This document shows positions 1 to 7,400 of a DNA stretch of 9,432 nucleotides, one piece after another. The notes under the pieces were generated by a model. The model did not search any database, had not been told where the DNA came from, and was given only the letters and a program-made list of their open reading frames with translations. Where the stretch lies: NCBI GenBank assembly GCA_947176975.1, contig CAMWSW010000029.1:1-9432 (forward strand). The letters run 5' to 3'. Numbering within the stretch: the first letter of the stretch is position 1; each line of letters opens with the position of its first letter. Both the position numbers and the translations under genes were made by a program. This DNA comes from an uncultured Clostridia bacterium. Lineage in GTDB: Bacteria; Bacillota; Clostridia; Christensenellales; UBA3700.

Positions 1-3000
1 ACTTTAAACACTGTCCTTGGAATCGGATACACGGCTGATTCATACTGTCCTACTGGTACTTTTATATTATAAATTTTAGAACAGCTAAATGCACCATTCT
101 TGTACGTAGCTTTGAAACTAAATGTTTTTTCTTCCGTTACAGCCGTCGGATTCCCATCTGTATTATTTAATTTTGTTATGACTTTTATAAATGCTTGATC
201 TTTTGCACCATCTACACCATTCAAATTAATCTCTGCATCATACCACATTATTTGAGGTATAGTCGATGTTGTAAATTTTAAGCCACCTGTATTGGATCCA
301 CCACTAATAACTGGAGTTATTATATTTTGAGCCTCAACTTTTCCATTGGAGCTAATAGAGAATTCGCCCCCGCTAGTTCTAACACCACAACCATCGCTTT
401 CATCTTCACCGAACATTAATATACCGATTCTTCCAGATGTTGCCACAAGGTTATCGGTAACATTTAATTCGGTAGCTTCAATTGTTCCAGTTGCTGAAAT
501 AAGCCCTGTGTTGGTTACGCTAAATAGAGCCTCCTCAGCATTATCATTTCCCGCCCAGAAAACATAATCTAGATTAATTGTATTTTCATTATCTTCAATT
601 TCACTCGATACGGCAATATTCCTTTTTCCGCTACTCATTCCAACAGCGCTACCTATCAACGAATTTTCTTCAATCAAATATCCACCTATATAACCACTAC
701 TTGCCTCTATTCTTCCTTTCAAATAAACGTTGCCATCATTAGTTGCTTCAAAGGTAGTATCATTACCTTGCTTTATTGTAATTCCATTCTCGTCAATAAC
801 AATTGAATCATCATTGTTGACGATTTTCATTTTGCTTCCAAGAAATAAATTACCAACAAGCACGTCGGCAACAAGACCATAACCATACTCCGTCTTACCA
901 AGAGCAAGCGCAGCCGTCTCCCAATTGTCTGTGGTAAAAAGGATATTATTATTGATAATCCTTATCTGCTCATCAAGGAATAGTCCACCGCTTGCGTCCG
1001 CACCCTTATTATACTTTCTGCCAAGTATGCCCGTATCGTCTATTATAAATTCTTGAGACGACATATTTTCCTTTGCAGCTCTCAACGTCCTATCCAAAGG
1101 ATTCAGTATTAGATTGGTGATATTTTCTTTATTACGAGAATAGTCGGTCAAATTAGACCAGTTGGCTGACACTGTCCTTGCCGTCGATGACGACTCTTTG
1201 ATTAAGTCTGCAAACGTCATTGACGTATCACCCGGCTTTGATGCATTGGAGAACGTCATACTAAACGAATCAGTTACGTCGAGGTCATATTCTATTGACA
1301 TCAAAGCGACGCCAACGTGTTCATCTTCGTTCTTTTCGATTGTTATCTCTCTGCCAAGAATAAGCTCATTGGCAAACTGACGGAACTCATACATTTTAAT
1401 AAAGTTGATAGCATCAACAGTCATCTCAAATTGCGGTTGAGAATTCTTAGCCAAATCCACCTTACCGGCTTTCATCAATTCTTTGGCAAGGTCTATTCTC
1501 TCTTCCATAGTTGTGGTGTCGTATGCAACAATATTTTCATTGCTATACTCGCCCTCTATCCAATAATTGGTGAGCTCGTCATAGAGCGTTTGTCCACGTT
1601 TTTTGACAAACTCCTGTATATCGCACTGACTGCTTATGTACTCCATCTCGGCTTCTATGGATTTTATATTACGTTGCAATTCTTCGCTAACCGGCAATAA
1701 ATCATAATTAATATGATTTTCCCAAATTGTAACCCAACCATTATCTCCGGCAGTTTCTGCATAAGTTGTGAACCTTTCAAATCCGGAGACATAAAAAGCG
1801 TATATTGAAACAATGCCATCTGTACTAACGTACATTTTATATCTCGTTCCATCGTAAATAAAATACATATTTGATTGAGATAATGTGACACTTTGCCCGT
1901 CTGGAAATTTTATGCCATACATACCATTATTATCAACAATATTAAACGTTACTCCTCTGACTTCTGCCGTTCCGCTACCTGCAATGTTGCCATTGGCATC
2001 TTTTACGATGCCAACTTTGGAGGCGATATTTAATTTACAAAAACTTCTACTGTCTTCATCATCTATAAAATACAATGGCGTTATATAATCTTTATTTGTT
2101 GGATCCTTATCGTCTGGCTTTGCATCAATGTAGTTTTCTATAAGCTCTTTAGCTGTTGCTGTATTGCTTTGAGACTCCTTGTCGAATGAAAATTTATACC
2201 TAGTATAGGGTTTTTCCTCGCCATTGTCGTTCTGTTTTTTGACGATCTCTTTAGATGGTTTCGGAGCGGTTTTATAACAAGTGATTTCTATTGAATCTTT
2301 AAAGCACTCTTTGTAGAATTTTGATGTAGGCAGCAAACTCTTGGTATCAATATTTACTGTTTCCGCCGTAATGTACCCTTCACCATCTGACGGTTTATCG
2401 TCGCCAGTATCATATTGGGTACGAACTGTCATCAAGTCGGTAAGCTTAAGATTTGCGTACTGTATTTCTGCATCAGATTCTGTTTTCTTCGTATATAATT
2501 CTTGTAAATCTTCTGTCAGTTCACTGTAGCCTTTTGTATGATCAGCTCCTGTTTCATCATCAATTCGAGATTCATCATCAGTTTGCCATTTCTCGAATTC
2601 CTTTTCCCAATCGTCAAGCGTTTCTATTAATTCTTTTGACATCCAAGGATAATCAATCGCGCCGTCATCGCTCTTGCGCTTTTTGTAATAACTAAAGTCG
2701 ACTATATAATTCGTCCCCATGGGATTTATCGCGCGGATATCAACTCCGTTGCCTTCGCACGACATGACAGTCACAATATCTTCGGCATTTTCTGTGATAT
2801 TCAACGTGTTGACAAGATTGTCAAATGACAAATAGATATTCGTCGGTTGCGTAATCTGTTCCAACGTCTTTATCTTGATCGCATGATGTAAAAAGTCAAA
2901 TTCAAACACTACTTCAAAAGCATTCTCGACTTTATTAACCATAAAATCATAGCCGTTTAGATTCGAACTATTTGCTTCGAATCCACGGCATATATTTTCC

Positions 3001-3623
3001 GCATTATCAGCGGCTATATACATTTCGTTATCGCCGCCCTTAGAAATAAACTTGAGTATCGGGTCAATATATATAATCGTCCAATCGCCATAATCTTCTG
3101 TCGGCTCAATATCATCGTTGTTAAGCATTGATTTTATGCCAAGTTGTTGATACAACTGCCCGACGATAGATGGGATTGCTTTATTGTATTCCTCTTTTTT
3201 CTCAATGTTTTTAAGACTCTCCTCTGAAAGACTTTTATAGATGCTGTCAGTAGGATTGTTTGGATTGTAAAACATATAGACTTTTTCTTCTGTCACAAAC
3301 CCGCGATCTTTGAATGCATATTGGTGAGATTGCGCCGTAATTTCTTTAGAGCAGTTATCTCCCTCTGCAGTCTCGGAAACATTGGTGATTTGAAACCAAC
3401 CGATCTTCTCAACATATATAAGTCGCTTTGACTCTATTAAATTATAAAATTCATCAGAGCCTTTGACTTTTGGAACGGTAAAAGTTAGTTCTGATAAATC
3501 ATTAAACCGCAAAACCAAATGTCTATTTTCTCCGTTCAAAGCACAAATAAAACGCTTGTCAGGATTGCACAAGTACATATTTGGACTTTCGATTTGTTTG
3601 TAGTAATCATAACTACTAATCAT
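1..3623 (-). CDS. Tal-like tail tip hub protein with fibre/adhesin C-terminus (3' end beyond window)
   Basis: I translated this frame by hand: it is open from the ATG at 3623-3621 to the window edge, giving 1207 complete codons and no stop, so the C-terminus is missing. The start is fixed by AAAGGGAGG five bases upstream. Residues 1 to about 350 resemble the N-terminal hub domain of Tal/prophage endopeptidase tail proteins. Two charged helical stretches follow (about 335-350 and 367-398), then a region I cannot assign (about 417-630) and another helical segment (about 640-670). Residues about 728-870 are typical of clostridial phage minor structural proteins, with QFEMTVDAINFIKMYEF, NPLDRTLRAAKENM and QEFIIDDTGILGRKY. 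The part after about 905 carries fibre-like motifs such as GLVADVLVGNLFLGS and RIEASSGYIGGYLI. By family, Tal trimers close the tail tube under Dit and bind the host surface. I see no convincing peptidase catalytic motif, so enzyme activity should not be assumed. It lies 17 bases after the Dit gene and is probably co-transcribed with it. Confidence 0.88.
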   Translation of the reverse strand, partial: MISSYDYYKQIESPNMYLCNPDKRFICALNGENRHLVLRFNDLSELTFTVPKVKGSDEFYNLIESKRLIYVEKIGWFQITNVSETAEGDNCSKEITAQSHQYAFKDRGFVTEEKVYMFYNPNNPTDSIYKSLSEESLKNIEKKEEYNKAIPSIVGQLYQQLGIKSMLNNDDIEPTEDYGDWTIIYIDPILKFISKGGDNEMYIAADNAENICRGFEANSSNLNGYDFMVNKVENAFEVVFEFDFLHHAIKIKTLEQITQPTNIYLSFDNLVNTLNITENAEDIVTVMSCEGNGVDIRAINPMGTNYIVDFSYYKKRKSDDGAIDYPWMSKELIETLDDWEKEFEKWQTDDESRIDDETGADHTKGYSELTEDLQELYTKKTESDAEIQYANLKLTDLMTVRTQYDTGDDKPSDGEGYITAETVNIDTKSLLPTSKFYKECFKDSIEITCYKTAPKPSKEIVKKQNDNGEEKPYTRYKFSFDKESQSNTATAKELIENYIDAKPDDKDPTNKDYITPLYFIDDEDSRSFCKLNIASKVGIVKDANGNIAGSGTAEVRGVTFNIVDNNGMYGIKFPDGQSVTLSQSNMYFIYDGTRYKMYVSTDGIVSIYAFYVSGFERFTTYAETAGDNGWVTIWENHINYDLLPVSEELQRNIKSIEAEMEYISSQCDIQEFVKKRGQTLYDELTNYWIEGEYSNENIVAYDTTTMEERIDLAKELMKAGKVDLAKNSQPQFEMTVDAINFIKMYEFRQFANELILGREITIEKNEDEHVGVALMSIEYDLDVTDSFSMTFSNASKPGDTSMTFADLIKESSSTARTVSANWSNLTDYSRNKENITNLILNPLDRTLRAAKENMSSQEFIIDDTGILGRKYNKGADASGGLFLDEQIRIINNNILFTTDNWETAALALGKTEYGYGLVADVLVGNLFLGSKMKIVNNDDSIVIDENGITIKQGNDTTFEATNDGNVYLKGRIEASSGYIGGYLIEENSLIGSAVGMSSGKRNIAVSSEIEDNENTINLDYVFWAGNDNAEEALFSVTNTGLISATGTIEATELNVTDNLVATSGRIGILMFGEDESDGCGVRTSGGEFSISSNGKVEAQNIITPVISGGSNTGGLKFTTSTIPQIMWYDAEINLNGVDGAKDQAFIKVITKLNNTDGNPTAVTEEKTFSFKATYKNGAFSCSKIYNIKVPVGQYESAVYPIPRTVFK

Positions 3624-3628
3624 ATTTA

Positions 3629-3637
3629 CCTCCCTTT
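3629..3637 (-). promoter_or_regulatory. Ribosome binding site of the Tal-like gene
   Basis: On the minus strand this reads AAAGGGAGG, followed by TAAAT and then ATG, an almost ideal Shine-Dalgarno site with five bases of spacing. It lies wholly in the 17-base gap after the Dit stop codon. It decides the start at 3623 for the long frame that runs off the left edge, and it indicates independent translation initiation within a shared transcript. Confidence 0.85.
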
Positions 3638-3640
3638 ATA

Positions 3641-4417
3641 TTAAAAACTTATTTTGACATAGCGCGGGCAGCTAATGGTAACCACTCCGTTTACTCGCAC
3701 TTTTAAATGATTTTTGCCACGCAAGATACGCAGCCATTTTTTACTGAACTTGCTGAGCAAGTCATTGCCGTCTCCGGTAATTATCTTTAATTCATTATCA
3801 ACTTTATATATGGTATTCGGATAAACTCCATCAAATTTGAATTCTCTCTCTTTGTCATCCGTGACGTTGATAATCGAGACTGCTCCATCTGCAGTATCAA
3901 ATTCGACCATTGGATAAATATATTCGTCGACATTATCTGACCCATTGTATAAATCCACCTCTTTATCATTGCCGTCACCAAAGACAACTATTTCAATCGG
4001 CTTTCCTTTTGCATACAAAGAATCAAACGTCGCTGATAGATTTAAACCAACACATTTTCCCGCGTGATAAATTATACTTGATACGGTAAATATGCAATTA
4101 TATGTAAGTTCATCCAACCCAGTCTGCATTATAACAAGAGGCTTAAATCCCTTGCGCGAATCTAGCCACGATAAAATTTCTCTCAAGATTTCTGCCGGTA
4201 TGCTTTCTTCGCTAACAACCGAAAAATCATAGGTCGGTGGGCTATCATACGTTACGTCTAAATAATGAAATTTCTTAGACGTAGCCGATTTGCCAACTAC
4301 AACACTAGGTACTACATACGGCGTTTCTTCTAATGCACTGCCGTTAAAACTTGCTATTTTCAAGCCATACTGCCCAGAGTAGATTCCATCGTATATAAAC
4401 TCCGTTGCATTAAACAT
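3641..4417 (-). CDS. Distal tail protein (Dit-like, Sipho_tail family)
   Basis: The product is 258 residues, about the usual size for Dit proteins such as SPP1 gp19.1. In the family, Dit forms a hexameric ring at the end of the tail tube and is the platform to which Tal and receptor-binding parts attach. The N-terminus (FIYDGIYSGQYGLKI at about residues 7-21) fits the opening of the tube-like domain. The remainder of the N-terminal half continues with mixed beta segments and SREILxWL-like helical residues (REILSWLDSRKGFKPLVI, about 78-95). The C-terminal part from about residue 165 (YIYPMVEFDTADG, then KKWLRILRGKNHLKVRVNG) matches the usual ending of this family, a beta-sandwich with a W-x-R/G-x-N-x-L type finish. 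The ATG at 4417 is supported by AAGGAGGG seven bases upstream. Its position between a tape measure gene and a Tal-like gene independently supports the call. A short GDGND motif occurs twice. Family assignment is from pattern recognition, not a profile search. Confidence 0.87.
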   Translation of the reverse strand: MFNATEFIYDGIYSGQYGLKIASFNGSALEETPYVVPSVVVGKSATSKKFHYLDVTYDSPPTYDFSVVSEESIPAEILREILSWLDSRKGFKPLVIMQTGLDELTYNCIFTVSSIIYHAGKCVGLNLSATFDSLYAKGKPIEIVVFGDGNDKEVDLYNGSDNVDEYIYPMVEFDTADGAVSIINVTDDKEREFKFDGVYPNTIYKVDNELKIITGDGNDLLSKFSKKWLRILRGKNHLKVRVNGVVTISCPRYVKISF

Positions 4418-4424
4418 TTCTCTG

Positions 4425-4432
4425 CCCTCCTT
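4425..4432 (-). promoter_or_regulatory. Ribosome binding site of the Dit-like gene
   Basis: The minus strand reads AAGGAGGG seven bases before the ATG at 4417. It is a strong Shine-Dalgarno site and lies just downstream, in the transcript, of the stem-loop at 4446-4473, so the hairpin does not cover it. Confidence 0.83.
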
Positions 4433-4445
4433 TTTTATATATCAA

Positions 4446-4473
4446 GAGAGCAGACTTAAATTAGCCTGCTCTC
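4446..4473 (-). other. Intergenic stem-loop between tape measure and Dit genes
   Basis: On the minus strand the arms are GAGAGCAGGC and GTCTGCTCTC around an eight-base AT-only loop (TAATTTAA). The outer eight pairs are perfect; one G-U and one C-G pair extend the stem to ten. It begins about nine bases after the tape measure stop codon and ends about 13 bases before the Dit ribosome site. In the transcript direction it is followed by UUGAUAUAUA and then an A-run, with no U-tract, so a strong intrinsic terminator is unlikely. A 3'-end protector, processing site or partial attenuator that tunes Dit/Tal expression relative to the tape measure is plausible. The structure is seen directly; its function is inferred. 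Confidence 0.6.
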
Positions 4474-4482
4474 GTTATTATG

Positions 4483-7400
4483 TTAAAATTTCTTTTTATA
4501 TCCCGTTCTCGCCAAAGCGCTTTCCATATTCTTCTCTATCTTTGTTACCGCTTGGTCAACGAGAGTCTTCAATTGCGGCAACGCATCATTATCTATGTTG
4601 CCGCATTTGATTTCAACAAGCGGTGAATTGTTGTTAATAGTTGCTCCACCGCTACCGACGGTGCTGTAAACCATCGCCGGCAATGTCTGCTTCATAAAAG
4701 TATCCATTTGCTTTGGTGTCGAAACAAATTCACCGTTAAGCAATTTCGCGAATTCTTCGTTACTCTTAAGACTTGTGATGTCGCCGACAAATCCGCCGGT
4801 GTGATAAACATTATTGTCTTTTGCTGCTTGCAAAAGTGCTTTATAACCTTTCTTCTTATCTTTCGCGTCACTCCAAGTCGTAAGTTTTTCTAATCTAACG
4901 ACAGTATTATCAAGGCAGCCATACAAATCTCCTTTATAATAGAAGATTTTCCTATCAGCCCCTTTTTCTCCATGGTCAGACTTCTTATATGCAGCCTTAT
5001 ATAAATTTGCTGTTCTTCCAGCATTTTGCACCTTGTATTCTTCGCCATTCCATTTAACTATACCATTATCACCATTTGTACTGCTACTAATACCATAACC
5101 TTCGGCACCCTCTAACCATTTTATTTCATTCGCTAATGATTGGTCATTATCTGTTTCTTCTTGCTTGGGTTCAAGTTTATATGAATCGGTTGCTTCTTTT
5201 GCACTTTTATAAAGCGCATCGGCTTTAACCCAATCCTTATTTTTAACAGCAGATATAAAATTAGCTACATCTCCATTTTGATTGCTAAAAGTATCGGCAA
5301 AAGCTTTATCTGCATCAGTGGCGCTGTTGTTATTTATTTTTGAAGTCGCCTGATCGTTTTTTGCAGTCAAATCTGTATACAAATCATACATCTCAGTAGA
5401 TGAATTTTTCGTACTCAATGCTCCCGTATTAGTCAAGATTCCATTAAGAGTGTTAATGATATTTCCCATATCTTCAGCTATGTCGTCAACTTTCTCCCCA
5501 ATAAAATCTGCGTATTCGTCATACTCATTATCAAGGGACTTCGTGAGATCTTTTATCGCTTTATCGAGTGTATACTCATCAAGTTCTTCTTGCGCATCTT
5601 GAAGTTGGCTTTCCAACTCCCTTACTCGCGCTTGCCCTGCTGCCGACTTATCAAGTTTTGCAAGTGACAACTGCGTCTGAAGGTCTGCGACATTCTGCTG
5701 CTTTTTAGCAAGTTCTTTTTGATAATCAACTTCTTCTTTGTAAGTTTCCAACAAATCTTTGCGTATATCAATAAGCTTTTTGTATACATCAAGCTGTTCT
5801 TGCAAAGCATTTTGCATATTCTCCAACCTTTTAGACTCTTCCTCTATCGCCATTTCCCGCAAAAGCGACGCCCACTCAATTTCTTTTGTATTAAGATTGT
5901 CTTGCGCGATAGCAACGTTTTTAAGCGCAGTTTCATAGTCGTCGCAATCAGGTGTCAACGCTTTGATTTCTTTTCCATATTCATCAGTGTGATCGGTGAA
6001 TAAAAGATTAGCATCATCAATTGCTTTTTGATATTCCTTCAAGTCGGTTATTGCCATATCTTGCATTAACTCATAATCTGTCATTTCACTGTATTTCTTA
6101 TAATTTTTGTCGTCAACTTTTATGACATCCGAAAAACCGTCAGATATTTTGTAACCGTCAAGAGATTTGTCAAAATATTTATTAAGTAAAGACGGGCTTT
6201 TTTCCATCAATTCCTTTAGAGTTCCCAAAGAAATTATCCCGTTTTTAGAGACGTCGGATAATGCTCCGCTCAACGCGTCAAACTTGTTTGTAATCGCTTC
6301 TATGTCATCTGCAATATTGACTGAATGAAGTTCGACAAGTCCTTGGCGAAGATTTCTAACATCGTTTAACAAACCCTCAAAATTGCTTCCGTCCCAAATT
6401 CCAATAGTTTGAAGATAATCAAAAAATGCTTTCACGTCTGGCTGCTCATCATTAAGTTCTTTGAGACTCTCTGCAGTGACGTCTGTACTATTTCTTAATT
6501 CGTTAACGTAGTTTGTGAGTTTTTCAATCGCACTTGCGTTTTTGACTCTACTAGTTATTGCGTCCCATGCTTTATCGGCAGAACCGCTTGCAATAAGCTT
6601 CTTATCTAGCAACTCATAATATTGGTCAAGTTGGTTGTTTACCTCTTTTTGCCATCCTTCAAGTTCTTTTTCGTTGCCATCTTTGTCAATTTCGGGGAAT
6701 TGGTATTCATACCCATCCATAAGTTCTGCAAAATTACTTATATAATCCCCAACAATTTTCTTATCCTTTTCCGATGCGTTCGACCAATCTTTTAATATCC
6801 TATTGACTTCGTCTTCTTGCTTTTCCTTGCCTTTATCTACCGCAGCCCATATAGCGTTGCCCATTCCACCTGTGAGAACACCAACCGCTACTGCCCAACC
6901 TACGTTGTCCTTTTGACCGTTTTTTACTTTTCCTTTAAGCGCTTCTATTGCTTTTTGTGACGACTCTGCACTTTCTTTTGCTTTTGATGCGGCTAACGCT
7001 TCTTGTTCTGCAGCTATCTCTGCTAATTGATTTCGCTCTTGCTCTAGATATTCTAATTGTTTTTTATCAACAATCGTTGGGTTCTCTTTTGAATTCAGCT
7101 CATCAATTCGGTCACAAACTTCTTGAAGCTTATCTTTCGTTGCTTGTAATGCATCGTTGGCTTCTTGAAATTCTTCTTTTGTCTCTTTCGCCTTTTCTTT
7201 TAGATTATCAAATGATGGAACAATAGATTTAATTACATTTGCTAATGCAACAAACGTTGAAAAAAGCAAAGAAAGCGCTGCAAAAATAAGATTCGTTGAC
7301 ATTGCGCCATTTATAGATTTAATTCCTGCGACAACTGTCGCAACTATAGCAAGAACAATCGAAATTACTGTAGCCGCGATTTTCCCTCCGGAACTTTCTG

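Noticed and set aside
1..720. Target region of a diversity-generating retroelement in the tail tip gene
   Set aside because: No reverse transcriptase, template repeat or C-type lectin-like variable region is visible. The true C-terminus is outside the window, so this cannot be tested here.
1317..1700. Plus-strand open frame of 127 codons with a hydrophobic translation
   Set aside because: It lies wholly antisense to the conserved part of the Tal-like gene, and the hydrophobic look is expected from the complement of a charged, helix-rich coding strand.
3760..3985. GDGND motif present twice in the Dit-like protein, possibly calcium binding or a duplication
   Set aside because: The repeat is only five residues with differing flanks. 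It does not complete a known calcium-binding loop, and chance is a sufficient explanation.
3787..3987. Minus-strand 66-codon frame inside the Dit gene
   Set aside because: It overlaps the Dit-like frame on the same strand in another phase, has no ribosome site that I can see, and shows no familiar motif.
4446..4473. Intrinsic transcription terminator on either strand
   Set aside because: The stem is good, but neither side has the run of Ts expected directly after the second arm.
5719..6003. Plus-strand frame of 94 codons that looks like a membrane protein
   Set aside because: It is the complement of coiled-coil coding sequence in the tape measure; Lys and Glu codons read in reverse give Phe, Leu and Ser codons.
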